Below, one piece after another: positions 41,126 through 49,641 of a DNA stretch of 64,000 nucleotides. Origin of the DNA: Candidatus Limiplasma pullicola (GTDB taxonomy: Bacteria > Bacillota > Clostridia > Christensenellales > Aristaeellaceae); NCBI GenBank assembly GCA_018710985.1, contig DVIV01000044.1, forward strand, positions 1 to 64,000, written 5' to 3'. The stretch's first letter is position 1. Each line of letters starts with the position of its first letter. The translations under genes and the position numbers were made by a program. Below the pieces are notes generated by a model, which was not told the origin of the DNA, made no database searches, and was given only the letters and a program-made list of their open reading frames with translations.

Positions 41126-42263
41126 AAAGCGCATCCTGATGATCGCGGACGCGGACAGCTTCTGGACCCGGCGGCTGATGGAGCATCTGCTCCTGCCCGC
41201 CGGCTATGAACTTGTGCTCTTTCCCATCTGGGGCGACGGCGGCAAGTACGCCGACTTCTACCGGGATAACGGCGTGACGGTCTACCACGACCGCCATGCG
41301 CTGCCCGTCATCCGCCACATTCCAAGGCTGCGCATGTGGGCGCGCATCGCCCTCAACGCGCGCAGCCTCAAGCGCCTGGGGCCGTTTGACATCGTGCACA
41401 ACCACTACCTCTCCCAGCGCGACCTGGCGCTGGGGCGGCTGTTGGCGCGGCGCTTCCGCGCGCACTGGGCGTGCAGCTTCTGGGGCAGCGACCTCATGCG
41501 CGCGAGTCAGCTGGCGCTTCGGCGCATGAAGCCCTATCTGCGCATCTGCGACGCCATCAGCGTGCACAGCGAGCTCAACCGCGACATGATCCGCCGCGTC
41601 TACGGCGAGGACGCCGCGCGCAAGACCACCCTGCTCTACTTCGGCCAGACCGGCTATGCGGACATCGACCGGGCGCGCGAGCGCTTCACGCCCGCCCAGT
41701 GCCGCGAGCGCTTCGGCATCGCGCCGGACCGGTTCGTGGTGTGCGTGGGATACAGCGCCTCCTCCGCCCAGCAGCAGCTGGAGGTGCTCGAGGCGCTCAA
41801 GCTCCTGCCTGCCGAACGGCTCCGGCGCATGACGCTGGTGCTGCAGCAGACCTACGGCGAAAACGACCCCGCCTACGTGGCCCGCACGCGCGAGCTGGCG
41901 GGGCGCCTGCCCTGCCAGACCGTGGTCCTTACGCAGTTTCTGGGCCCGGAGGACAGCGCCATGCTGCGCCTGTGCGCGGACGTGTTCATTTTGGCCATCC
42001 GCACGGACGCGTTCTCGGCCAGCATGCAGGAATACCTCTACGCCGGCGCGTGCGTGATCAAGGGCGCATGGCTGGGCTATCCCCAGCTGGAGGACATGGG
42101 CATCGAGCTGGCTTCCTTCCGCGACTTTGCCGATGTGCCCGCGCTGGTGGCACGCGCCATGGACGGCGCGCTCACCGGCCTTGCGCCCGAGCAGCGCGCG
42201 CTCTTTCCCCGCCTCTACTCCTGGGAGGCCGTGCGGGACAGCTGGCTGTCCCTCTACCGCTGA
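41115..42263 (+). CDS. GT4-like glycosyltransferase
   Basis: 382 residues from the ATG at 41115 (SD GAAGGAGGAG). Two Rossmann-like halves: the first has ILMIADADSFWTRRLMEHLL, FDIVHNHYLSQRD and WACSFWGSDLMR; the second has VVCVGYSASSAQQQLEVLEAL and a late SMQEYLYAGACVIKGAWLGYPQLED. There Glu-x(7)-Glu-like acids of GT-B retaining enzymes are only partly present. It likely adds a sugar to the glycan moved by the adjacent flippase. The acceptor is unknown. It ends directly against a 37-residue ORF on the other strand. Confidence 0.82.
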   Translation: MGDKKRILMIADADSFWTRRLMEHLLLPAGYELVLFPIWGDGGKYADFYRDNGVTVYHDRHALPVIRHIPRLRMWARIALNARSLKRLGPFDIVHNHYLSQRDLALGRLLARRFRAHWACSFWGSDLMRASQLALRRMKPYLRICDAISVHSELNRDMIRRVYGEDAARKTTLLYFGQTGYADIDRARERFTPAQCRERFGIAPDRFVVCVGYSASSAQQQLEVLEALKLLPAERLRRMTLVLQQTYGENDPAYVARTRELAGRLPCQTVVLTQFLGPEDSAMLRLCADVFILAIRTDAFSASMQEYLYAGACVIKGAWLGYPQLEDMGIELASFRDFADVPALVARAMDGALTGLAPEQRALFPRLYSWEAVRDSWLSLYR

Positions 42264-42377
42264 CTACCTTCCGCCGATGGGCAGGCCCATCAGCATGTAG
42301 CGCCATACGCTGGCGCGGATGCACCAGCGGTGCCGCTGTCCCGTTCTTCTGCGTCTGTACTCATAGTCGCGCTTCAT
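42264..42377 (-). CDS. Possible 37-residue Arg-rich small protein
   Basis: Too short for the ORF track. From the ATG at 42377 to a TAG at 42264 it encodes 37 residues, very basic in the first half (KRDYEYRRRRTGQRHR) with one Cys and a hydrophobic end (YMLMGLPIGG). AAAGGAG lies 10 bases upstream, which is the main support. That SD sits inside the long hairpin that also serves as terminator for the opposite strand, so translation may be controlled by folding. It lies 91 bp after cobB on the same strand. Not recognised. Confidence 0.45.
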   Translation of the reverse strand: MKRDYEYRRRRTGQRHRWCIRASVWRYMLMGLPIGGR

Positions 42378-42381
42378 GATG

Positions 42382-42448
42382 AACCGGCTCCTTTCGCGTC
42401 TCTTTACTTATAAGACGCGCAGGGAGCCGGTTTGGTTTTCTCTTTTTT
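42382..42448 (+). terminator. Two-tier hairpin terminator of the rarA-to-glycosyltransferase operon
   Basis: AACCGGCTCC/GGAGCCGGTT forms the outer stem and CGCGTCT/AGACGCG the inner stem. TGGTTTTCTCTTTTTT follows on the + strand. Confidence 0.75.
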
Positions 42449-42468
42449 ACAAAATTTTTACGATTGTT

Positions 42469-43212
42469 TTACGTCTGCTCCAGGCACAGCCGCACGGCCT
42501 CGTCCAGCACCTGTGCGATATTCTCCCGGATCACCAGCGCGGCCAGGCCGTCATAGGGCGTTTCGTCCCGGTTGATCAGCGCCAGGGGCACGCCCGCGCG
42601 CAGATAGCCCACCAGCCCCGCCGCCGGATGCACCACCAGCGACGTGCCGCCCACGATCATAAGGTCGCAGCCCCGCACGGCGCGCACGGCGCCCTCCAGC
42701 ACGTCCTCATCCAGCGGCTCGCCGTAGAGCACCACGTCCGGGCGCACCAGCCCGCCGCAGGGGCAGCGCGGCGTACCCTCCTTTTCCAGCACCCACACCA
42801 GGTCAAACTGCCTCCCGCAGCGCATGCAGGCGTTGCGGTGCACGGAGCCGTGCAGCTCCAGCACATTCCGGCTTCCCGCCGCCTGATGCAGCCCGTCGAT
42901 GTTCTGCGTAAGCACGCAGTCCAGCTTGCCGGCGGCCTCCAGCCTTGCCAGCGCGGCGTGCGCGGCGTTGGGTTTCGCGTCGGGATAGAGCATTACGTTT
43001 TTGTAAAACGTCCAGAATTCGTCCGGGGAGGTCAGAAAATACCGGATATGCAGCATGTCCTCGTAGCTTTTCCCCTTCGCGCCGCCATAGAGGCCGTGCG
43101 CGCTGCGGAAATCGGGGATGCCGCTTTCCGTGCTCACGCCCGCGCCGCCAAAAAATACCGCCCGTTTGCTCTTTTCCAGCATCTTTGCCAGCTGCCTTGC
43201 CGCCTCGCTCAT
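42469..43212 (-). CDS. cobB: NAD-dependent protein deacylase (sirtuin, CobB/SrtN-like)
   Basis: 247 residues from the ATG at 43212 (SD AAAGGAG); the track's 54-codon extension is not supported. Sir2 motifs are complete: FFGGAGVSTESGIPDFRS (NAD site), TQNIDGLHQAAG, ELHGSVHR with the catalytic His, the zinc ribbon CMRC..CPCG and VVGGTSLVVHPAAGL. It removes acyl groups from protein Lys using NAD in the cytoplasm. It diverges from sigG across a 185-bp gap. Confidence 0.93.
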   Translation of the reverse strand: MSEAARQLAKMLEKSKRAVFFGGAGVSTESGIPDFRSAHGLYGGAKGKSYEDMLHIRYFLTSPDEFWTFYKNVMLYPDAKPNAAHAALARLEAAGKLDCVLTQNIDGLHQAAGSRNVLELHGSVHRNACMRCGRQFDLVWVLEKEGTPRCPCGGLVRPDVVLYGEPLDEDVLEGAVRAVRGCDLMIVGGTSLVVHPAAGLVGYLRAGVPLALINRDETPYDGLAALVIRENIAQVLDEAVRLCLEQT

Positions 43213-43335
43213 CCGCCGTCCGCTCCTTTTCCAGCGTCCTTTTGGCCTGCGCCTTTTCCTGTCAGTTTCGACGCGGGCGGGTGCAAATCCTGTTTTGTCG
43301 GTTTTTCGGAGCCTTTGCCCCAACGGGTCGAGGCG

Positions 43336-43364
43336 GCATAAAACCGCGCCCGCCGGCCCATACT
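43336..43364 (+). promoter_or_regulatory. Sigma-G/F-like promoter of sigG
   Basis: GCATA (43336-43340), 18 bp, CATACT (43359-43364), 33 bp before the ATG. This fits the forespore consensus (GCATA ... CATAMTA) and not a sigma-A promoter, so it suggests autoregulation. Confidence 0.6.
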
Positions 43365-43397
43365 CCAGATACAAGCCTATGTGCGGAGGTGTGGGTT

Positions 43398-44180
43398 ATG
43401 GCGATGAACAAGGTGGAAATCTGCGGCGTGGATACCTCCACGCTGCCCGTGATCTCGAACGAGCGCATGCGCGAGCTCTTTCCCCTGGTGCACGGCGGCG
43501 ATCTCAACGCGCGCGAGGAATTCATCCGCGGCAACCTGCGCCTGGTGCTCAGCGTGATCCAGCGCTTCAGCAACCGCGGGGAAAACGTGGACGACCTGTT
43601 CCAGGTGGGCTGCATCGGCCTGATCAAGGCGCTGGACAACTTCGACGTGACGCAGAACGTGCGCTTTTCCACCTATGCCGTGCCCATGATCATCGGCGAG
43701 ATCCGCCGCTACCTGCGCGACAACAACGCTATCCGCGTCAGCCGCAGCCTGCGCGACATCGCCTACAAGGCGCTCAAGGCGCGTGACCGCCTGGCCGAGC
43801 GCATGGGGCGCGAGCCCAACGTGACGGAGCTCGCCGAGGAGCTGAAGCTCCCCCGCGAGGACGTGGTCTTTGCGCTGGAAGCGATTCAGGACCCGGTCAG
43901 CCTCTTTGAGCCCGTCTACAACGACGGCGGCGACGCGCTTTACATCATGGACCAGGTGACCGACAACAAGCGCCCGGACAACAACTGGCTCGACGTGATC
44001 GGCGTGCGCGAAGCCCTCAGCCGCCTCAGCGAGCGGGAAAAGCACATCCTGACGCTGCGCTTCTTCCAGGGGCGCACCCAGATGGAGATCGCCGGGGAGA
44101 TCGGCATCTCCCAGGCGCAGGTAAGCCGGCTGGAGAAAAATGCGCTCAACCACATGAAAAAGCACGTGGACAAGGACTGA
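43398..44180 (+). CDS. sigG: Forespore RNA polymerase sigma factor SigG
   Basis: 260 residues, the length of SigG, from the ATG at 43398 (SD GGAGGT). The N-terminal NKVEICGVDTSTLPV is specific for SigG and separates it from SigF. Region 2 is FIRGNLRLVLSVIQRFSNRGENVDDLFQVGCIGLIKAL and RFSTYAVPMIIGEIRRYLRD; region 4 is LSEREKHILTLRFFQGRTQMEIAGEIGISQAQVSRLEK. It directs late forespore genes. In most Clostridia it lies behind spoIIGA-sigE; here it stands alone. This is the best evidence that the organism forms spores. Confidence 0.96.
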   Translation: MAMNKVEICGVDTSTLPVISNERMRELFPLVHGGDLNAREEFIRGNLRLVLSVIQRFSNRGENVDDLFQVGCIGLIKALDNFDVTQNVRFSTYAVPMIIGEIRRYLRDNNAIRVSRSLRDIAYKALKARDRLAERMGREPNVTELAEELKLPREDVVFALEAIQDPVSLFEPVYNDGGDALYIMDQVTDNKRPDNNWLDVIGVREALSRLSEREKHILTLRFFQGRTQMEIAGEIGISQAQVSRLEKNALNHMKKHVDKD

Positions 44181-44195
44181 CCCCAAAACCAGACA

Positions 44196-44224
44196 TTTTC
44201 ACGATCCCCGAAATGTGGTAAAAT
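44196..44224 (+). promoter_or_regulatory. Promoter of the ABC exporter gene
   Basis: TTTTCA (44196-44201), 17 bp, TAAAAT (44219-44224), 50 bp before the chosen ATG. Confidence 0.55.
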
Positions 44225-44273
44225 GATACGGGCAAGCCTTGCCCGCCGCCACATAGAAGGGATCGTGCGCGTT

Positions 44274-46043
44274 ATGCAGATGCCGGAAACCCGCCAGAAA
44301 ATCTGGAAAAGCATCTTCGCCCTGCTGCCCCGAAAACAGAAGTCCGGCTTCTTTCTGATTCTGCTGATTCTGGGCGTCTCGGCGGTGCTCAGCCAGCTGA
44401 CCCCGCTGGCCGTCGGCTACCTGACGGACCATGTGCTGGCGGGGCAGAACGCCTCGTTTGCCTCGGTCGTGCCGATTTTGCTGGCGATCCTGGTCGTCAA
44501 CATCATAAACGAGCTCATCAAGGTGGCGCGCCGGCTCATCGTGGAGGACACCGCCACCCAGGCGGAAAAAGCCGCGCGCCAGCGGGCCGCGCTCTCGCTG
44601 CTGATGGCTCCGCTGTCCTATTTCCGCGCCCACATGACCGGCAACATCCACGGCCGCCTCAACCGCAGCCTGGAGGGCACCGTCAAGCTGATCAAGCTGA
44701 TGTTCATGGATTTCGCCCCCGCCGTGACCACCGGACTGGCGGCGGTGGTCACGATCTTCACGCAGCTGCCCGCCTCCGTGGCCTGCCTGGTCGTGCTGGT
44801 GATTCCCGTGGGCACGTTCATTGTGCTTCGCCAGATCGGCACGCAGAAGGGCATCCGCGTGGAGCTGATGGAAACCAAGGCGGACATGGACGGCGCCATG
44901 GTGGAACTGCTGGGCGGCATCGAGACAATCCGCGCCCTGGACAGCGCGCAGACAGAGGCCGCGCGCATCGAGGCGCGGTCCGAGCAGCTGCGCAAAAAGG
45001 AGATGCGCCATCACCGGGCCATGGCCTTCTATGACTGCCTCAAATTCGTCAACGAGGCCTTTTTCAGCGTGCTGGTCATCGGGCTTTCGGTGCTGCTGGC
45101 CTCGCAGGGCGCCATCACGGTGGGCACGGTGCTCACGGCCTACCTGTGCTTCACCCAGCTCACCGGCCCGCTTCGGGAGCTGCACCGCATCCTGGACGAG
45201 TTTTCCGAATGCGTGGTGTTGGCAAATGACTACTTCCAGCTGTCCGACCTGCCGCTGGATTTCTCCTATCGGGACGAAGGCGCCCCGGCTGCGCCTAGGC
45301 TCGCGGACAACGGCGTGGCGCTCAGGAACGTGCGCTTCGCCTACCCCGAAAAGCCGGATCAGCTGATTCTTAACGACATCGTGCTGGCGATTCCGGCGGG
45401 CAGGTTCATCGGCATCGCCGGGCCCAGCGGCTGCGGCAAGTCCTCGCTCATCAAGGTGATCGACAAGCTGGAGAAGGCGCAGGGCGAGGTGCTGCTGGGC
45501 GGCGTGCCGCTGAGCGGCCTCACGCGCGCCGCGCTTTCGCAGAACGTGGCGCTCGTGCCCCAGACGCCCTTTCTCACTGCGGATACGGTCTACCACAACA
45601 TCTGCTACGGCATGAAGCGCGAGGTTGCCCTTGAGGAGGTCCGGGAAGCGGCACGCAAGGCCAACATCGCCGCCGACATCGAGCAGCTGGAGGGCGGGTA
45701 TCAGTTCCTGCTGGCCGAGGGCGGGAGCAACCTGTCCGGCGGCCAGCGTCAGCGCATCGCGCTGGCCCGCGTCTTCCTCAAAAAGCCCCGCATCCTGATT
45801 CTGGACGAGGCCACCTCCGCCCTGGACAACACCTCCGAAAAGCGCATCCAGGCCGAAATCGAGAAGATGAAGGAGGAATGCGGCACCACGGTCATCTCCA
45901 TCGCGCACCGCCTGTCCACGCTGCAAAACTGCGATGAGATCATCGTCATGGACAAGGGCCGCATCGTGCAGCAGGGCACCTACCGGGAGCTGGAGGGCGT
46001 GCCGGGGCTGTTTCGGGACATGGCGCTGGGGATTCGCAAATAA
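44274..46043 (+). CDS. ABC exporter, fused membrane and ATPase domains
   Basis: 589 residues. Residues 1-310 form an ABC_membrane domain with about six helices; residues 350-589 form the ATPase with Walker A GPSGCGKSS, Q-loop VPQTPFLTADTVYHNI, signature LSGGQRQRIALARVFL, Walker B ILILDEATSALD and H-loop SIAHRLST. It is a half-transporter that should work as a homodimer. The substrate is unknown. The start is uncertain: ATG 44274 has AAGGGA 11 bases upstream, while an in-frame GTG at 44265 has it closer. A terminator follows; the divergently regulated MerR gene next door might sense its substrate. Confidence 0.9.
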   Translation: MQMPETRQKIWKSIFALLPRKQKSGFFLILLILGVSAVLSQLTPLAVGYLTDHVLAGQNASFASVVPILLAILVVNIINELIKVARRLIVEDTATQAEKAARQRAALSLLMAPLSYFRAHMTGNIHGRLNRSLEGTVKLIKLMFMDFAPAVTTGLAAVVTIFTQLPASVACLVVLVIPVGTFIVLRQIGTQKGIRVELMETKADMDGAMVELLGGIETIRALDSAQTEAARIEARSEQLRKKEMRHHRAMAFYDCLKFVNEAFFSVLVIGLSVLLASQGAITVGTVLTAYLCFTQLTGPLRELHRILDEFSECVVLANDYFQLSDLPLDFSYRDEGAPAAPRLADNGVALRNVRFAYPEKPDQLILNDIVLAIPAGRFIGIAGPSGCGKSSLIKVIDKLEKAQGEVLLGGVPLSGLTRAALSQNVALVPQTPFLTADTVYHNICYGMKREVALEEVREAARKANIAADIEQLEGGYQFLLAEGGSNLSGGQRQRIALARVFLKKPRILILDEATSALDNTSEKRIQAEIEKMKEECGTTVISIAHRLSTLQNCDEIIVMDKGRIVQQGTYRELEGVPGLFRDMALGIRK

Positions 46044-46060
46044 GAGATACCGGCTTACAT

Positions 46061-46088
46061 GCGGCGGAGCACAATCCGCCGCGTTTTT
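46061..46088 (+). terminator. Terminator of the ABC exporter gene
   Basis: GCGGCGGA-6-TCCGCCGC followed by GTTTTT. Confidence 0.9.
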
Positions 46089-46112
46089 GGTGCAAAAAAA
46101 GAGGAAATGCCC

Positions 46113-46143
46113 TTGACTCTGCCGCAGCGTCAACTGTTATACT
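46113..46143 (+). promoter_or_regulatory. MerR-type promoter with operator dyad
   Basis: TTGACT (46113-46118) and TATACT (46138-46143) are separated by 19 bp, the long spacer typical of promoters that MerR proteins untwist. A dyad spans 46113-46133: TTGAC-n-CTGC-n-GCAG-n-GTCAA, perfect except at three single positions. It overlaps the -35 and spacer. Confidence 0.85.
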
Positions 46144-46166
46144 GCGCATGAAGGAGGGAAGTTTCC

Positions 46167-46925
46167 ATGGAGTATTCCATTCAGGCCCTGTCGCGCCTGT
46201 CCGGGGTGACCACCCGCACCCTGCGCTGGTACGACCAGATCGGTCTGCTCAGGCCCGCCCGCGTCGCGGAAACCGGCTACCGTTACTACGGTCCGGCCGA
46301 GGTGGACCGACTGCGGGACATCCTCTACTATCGGGCCCTCGGGGTGGAGCTGGCCCGAATCAGGGAATGTCTGGACGACCCCTCCTTTGACCGGCTGACC
46401 GCCCTGCGCGGCCACCTGGATGCCCTGCGGGCGAGGCAGTCACAGCTGGACCGCCTCATCCGCTCGGTGCAGGAAGCCATTCGGTGTGAAGAAAGGAATG
46501 AGATCATGAGCGATCAGGAGAAGTTTGAGGCGTTCAAAGCACAGACCATGGCGCGCTGCGAGGCGGCCTATGGCAACGAGGCGCGTCAAAAATACGGCGA
46601 TGAACCGGTGGAACAGGCCAAGGCAACCCTTCTTAATCTGTCGCGCGAGCAGTACGGGGAGTGGACGCGGCTGGGCGAGGAGATCCGGCGGCGGCTGGAG
46701 GCCGCCGTGCGGGGCGGCCTGTCGCCCAGCGGCGAGGAAGGCCGGGAAATCACCGCCCTGCACCGCCGCTGGCTCACGCTGACGGGCACCGTCTACGACG
46801 CGGCCAGGCACCGCGGCATCGCACAGCTCTACGTAGCCGACGAGCGCTTCACCGCCTACTATGACGGGGCTGTGCCCGGCTGCGCGCGGTTTTTGCGGGA
46901 CGCGATCGAATGCTGGGCTCGGTAG
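46167..46925 (+). CDS. MerR-family activator with TipAS-type effector domain
   Basis: 252 residues. Residues 1-70 form the winged helix (YSIQALSRLSGVTTRTLRWYDQIGLLRPARVAETGYRYYG). A coiled-coil follows (RGHLDALRARQSQLDRLIRSVQEAI). Residues 115-250 form the TipAS antibiotic-binding domain as in Mta, TipA and SkgA (FEAFKAQTMARCEAAYG, AQLYVADERFTAYYD). These proteins bind drugs or peptides and activate exporter genes and themselves. GGAGGGAAGTTTCC precedes the ATG. The adjacent ABC exporter is a natural suspect as target, but it has its own sigma-A promoter and I see no copy of the dyad there. Confidence 0.92.
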   Translation: MEYSIQALSRLSGVTTRTLRWYDQIGLLRPARVAETGYRYYGPAEVDRLRDILYYRALGVELARIRECLDDPSFDRLTALRGHLDALRARQSQLDRLIRSVQEAIRCEERNEIMSDQEKFEAFKAQTMARCEAAYGNEARQKYGDEPVEQAKATLLNLSREQYGEWTRLGEEIRRRLEAAVRGGLSPSGEEGREITALHRRWLTLTGTVYDAARHRGIAQLYVADERFTAYYDGAVPGCARFLRDAIECWAR

Positions 46926-47432
46926 TCGCAGCCAAAAGGCGCGGCGGGTGTTGACCCGCCGCGCCGCAGACCGTTGAAAAACCCTTTCCGGGAGGTTTGG
47001 AGGGCCCGCAGGCCCTCCAAAGTGAATTCGTATCGCCCGGCTTTTCCCGGTCGCTCAATCTTCGCAGAGGGTGCTACCCGCACCCTCTGCTCGTTTCGCT
47101 CCCTCGCAAATATCGGCGTTCTGCGCGCAGCCCTTGTATTTGCTCACGCCTTCAAGTCGCTTTGCCACCTTCGGTGGCAAGTGCCCCGGTTGCTCAATCA
47201 TTCGCGCTTCCCTAACGGTCGCGCTCATGGTTTCGCTGCCCCGCTTCGGGTCGCTTTGGGCCTTCGGCCCAAGTGCCCACAGGGCACACGCTTCCCTCCG
47301 GTGCCGGGCGGGCGGGGAGTTTGCGCCCTTGGGCGCAAACATTTCTTAAGCCTTTGGCGGAAAAGGCCGCCGCAGGCGGACTTTTTCGACAAGCTGAAGC
47401 GCGGCGGGTTTTCACCCGCCGCGCTTCTTTAT
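46926..47432. repeat. Hairpin-array intergenic element between convergent genes
   Basis: This 507-bp stretch holds no supportable gene; the ORFs through it are GC-rich shadows without SD. It carries at least eight perfect hairpins: 46938-46965 (12-bp stem), 46996-47021 (11 bp), 47064-47090 (11 bp), 47162-47180, 47256-47272, 47274-47286, 47319-47340 (10 bp) and 47396-47427 (14 bp). The first and last share the same palindrome, GCGCGGCGGGT-n4-ACCCGCCGCGC, so the element is bounded by matching hairpins. A degenerate unit around GCTCAATC occurs twice (near 47053 and 47193). Confidence 0.75.
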
Positions 47433-49364
47433 TTACCGGTTCTGCTGGGAAATCATGTTGATGAGGCCGCCGGCGAGAATCATGCCGCGCTGGCGCTCGG
47501 TCAGCTCCAGCTTCATCTCCACCGTAAAGCCCTTTGTCACGTTGGTCACGGGCACGCGGCTCTCGCCCTTTCGCACCCGCTCGGCCACGCCCTCCAGGGC
47601 GATCTCGTCCCCCTGCGAGAAGCGGTCGTAATCCGCCTCATTTGCAAATTCCAGGGGCAGAATGCCGTTGTTGATGAGGTTGGCGCGGTGGATGCGGGCA
47701 AAGCTCTTGGCCAGCACGCCGCGCACCTTGAGGTAGAGCGGCACCAGCGCCGCGTGCTCGCGGCTGGAGCCCTGCCCGTAGTTCTGACCCGCCAGCAGGA
47801 AGCCGCCGCCCTCCGCCTTCGCCCGCTCGGGGAAGGTGGGGTCCACGGGCGTGAGGCAGTGCTCGCTGAGCTTGGGAATGTTGCTGCGGAAGGGCAGGAG
47901 CGAGCTGTCGGAGGGCATGATGTGGTCGGTGGTGATGTTGTCCTCCATCTTGAGCAGTACCTTGCCCGAGAGGCTCTTAGCCAGGGCCTCCGCCTTGGGG
48001 AAGGGCTTGATGTTGGGGCCGCGGACGACCTCCACCGCGTCCGCTTCGTCCTCGGAGGCAGGCGGGATGATCAGGTTGTCGTTGTAGAGGAAGCTGTCCG
48101 GCATGACCACGTCCAGATCGGCGTCCACGCCGCGCGGGTCGGTCAGCACCCCGGTCAGGGCGGTGGCGGCGGCGGTTTCGCAGCTCACCAGGTAGATGCC
48201 CGCGCTCTTGGTGCCGCTGCGGCCGAAGAAGTTGCGGTTGTTGGTGCGCACGCTCACGGCGTTGGTGCAGGGGCTCTGGCCCATGCCGATGCAGAAGCCG
48301 CACGCCGTTTCGCAGATGCGCGCGCCCGCCTCGATCATGTCATGCAGAGCGCCGTTGGCGCTGAGCATGCTCAGCACCTGCCGGCTGCCCGGCGCGATGA
48401 CCAGCGACACGTCGGGGCTGACGGTCTTGCCCTTCAGAATGGCGGCTACGCGCATCATGTCCAGATAGCTGGAGTTGGTGCACGAGCCGATGCACACCTG
48501 ATCCACATGAATGGGCCCGGCCTCGGCCACGGTCTTTACGTTGTCGGGCATATGCGGCAGCGCCACCATCGGCTCCAGCGCCGAGAGGTCGATCTCCACC
48601 GCCTCGTCATACGTCGCGTCCGGGTCGGCGGCCAGGGGCACGAAATCCGCCTCACGGCCCTGCGCCTTCAAAAAGCCGCGCGTCACCTCGTCCGAGGGGA
48701 ATACCGAGGTCGTCGCGCCCAGCTCCGCGCCCATGTTGGCGATGGTCGCGCGCTCGGGGATGGACAGCGTCTCCACGCCCGGCCCCGTGTACTCCATCAC
48801 CTTGCCCACGCCGCCCTTGACGGTGAGGCGGCGCAGCAGCTCCAAAATCACGTCCTTGGCGGCCACGCCGCGGCCGAGGCGGCCCGTGAGGCGGACGCTG
48901 ACCACGCTGGGACAGCTCAGATAATACGCGCCGCCGCCCATGGCCACCGCCACGTCCAGCCCGCCCGCGCCGATGGCGATCATGCCCAGCGCGCCGCCGG
49001 TGGGGGTGTGGCTGTCGCTGCCCAGCAGCGTCTTGCCGGGCTTGCCGATGCGCTCCAGCTGCACCTGATGGCAGATGCCGTTGCCGGGCTTGCTCAGATA
49101 GATGCCGTGCTTGCGGGCGACGGTGGCGATATAGCGGTGGTCGTCCGCGTTTTCAAAGCCGGTCTGCAGGGTGTTGTGGTCGATATAGGCCATGCTGCGC
49201 TCGGTTTTGACGCGCTTGACATCCATGGCCTCAAACTGCAGGTAGGCCATGGTCCCGGTGGAATCCTGCGTGAGCGTCTGGTCGATGCGGATGGCGATCT
49301 CGCTGCCCGGCTTGAGCTCGCCCGATATCAGATGGGCGGAAAGAATCTTCTGCGTTACGTTCAT
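47433..49364 (-). CDS. Aconitate hydratase
   Basis: 643 residues, the shorter bacterial aconitase form, converting citrate and isocitrate. The three Fe-S Cys are visible in CIGSCTNSSYLDM and CGFCIGMG. Other landmarks are the substrate-binding SDSHTPTGGALGMIAIGAGGLDVA, NRNFFGRSG and the swivel-domain GQNYGQGSSREHAALVP. Isopropylmalate isomerase is excluded because both halves are in one chain and the aconitase-specific segments are present. GGAGG lies 9 bases before the ATG. No citrate synthase or isocitrate dehydrogenase gene is adjacent. Confidence 0.92.
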   Translation of the reverse strand: MNVTQKILSAHLISGELKPGSEIAIRIDQTLTQDSTGTMAYLQFEAMDVKRVKTERSMAYIDHNTLQTGFENADDHRYIATVARKHGIYLSKPGNGICHQVQLERIGKPGKTLLGSDSHTPTGGALGMIAIGAGGLDVAVAMGGGAYYLSCPSVVSVRLTGRLGRGVAAKDVILELLRRLTVKGGVGKVMEYTGPGVETLSIPERATIANMGAELGATTSVFPSDEVTRGFLKAQGREADFVPLAADPDATYDEAVEIDLSALEPMVALPHMPDNVKTVAEAGPIHVDQVCIGSCTNSSYLDMMRVAAILKGKTVSPDVSLVIAPGSRQVLSMLSANGALHDMIEAGARICETACGFCIGMGQSPCTNAVSVRTNNRNFFGRSGTKSAGIYLVSCETAAATALTGVLTDPRGVDADLDVVMPDSFLYNDNLIIPPASEDEADAVEVVRGPNIKPFPKAEALAKSLSGKVLLKMEDNITTDHIMPSDSSLLPFRSNIPKLSEHCLTPVDPTFPERAKAEGGGFLLAGQNYGQGSSREHAALVPLYLKVRGVLAKSFARIHRANLINNGILPLEFANEADYDRFSQGDEIALEGVAERVRKGESRVPVTNVTKGFTVEMKLELTERQRGMILAGGLINMISQQNR

Positions 49365-49429
49365 GCTGTTGGTCCTCCGTGCTTTTTCCCAGTGTTCGCG
49401 GCCCGCTTCCGGCGGGGCGCACTGTGTTT

Positions 49430-49458
49430 AGTATAAGGACTCGTCCGCCCGGTTGCAA
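49430..49458 (-). promoter_or_regulatory. Aconitase gene promoter
   Basis: On the minus strand TTGCAA (49453-49458), 17 bp, TATACT (49430-49435), 65 bp before the start. Confidence 0.75.
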
Positions 49459-49641
49459 TGCGCGCATGTCAAAAAGTGCAGGAATTGTACAGGCTCACGG
49501 AGCGAAGGAGGCGTGCCCTGCGCCGCCGGAAAGCGCCCGTCATCCGGAAATTTCCATTGCGCCTTTGGCTTACCGTCAGACTGCGTTCACGTGCCCTACA
49601 CAAAGGGCCGCTATACTCTGCCCCATGGAAAGGAGGTCCGC

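Noticed and set aside
44199-46133. 644-residue minus-strand ORF opposite the ABC exporter
   Set aside because: The exporter frame has every ABC motif; the antisense frame has none and extends through a terminator.
46926-47432. Small ORFs on both strands within the hairpin array
   Set aside because: None has an SD or recognisable domain, and perfect palindromes force mirrored codons in both strands.
47433-49364. 3-isopropylmalate dehydratase (LeuC/LeuD)
   Set aside because: Catalytic and swivel domains are in one 643-residue chain with aconitase-type motifs, and no leu genes are nearby.
46974-49436. 820-residue + strand ORF opposite the aconitase gene
   Set aside because: It runs through the hairpin array and is antisense to aconitase, with His/Ala/Gly-rich low-information sequence and no SD.
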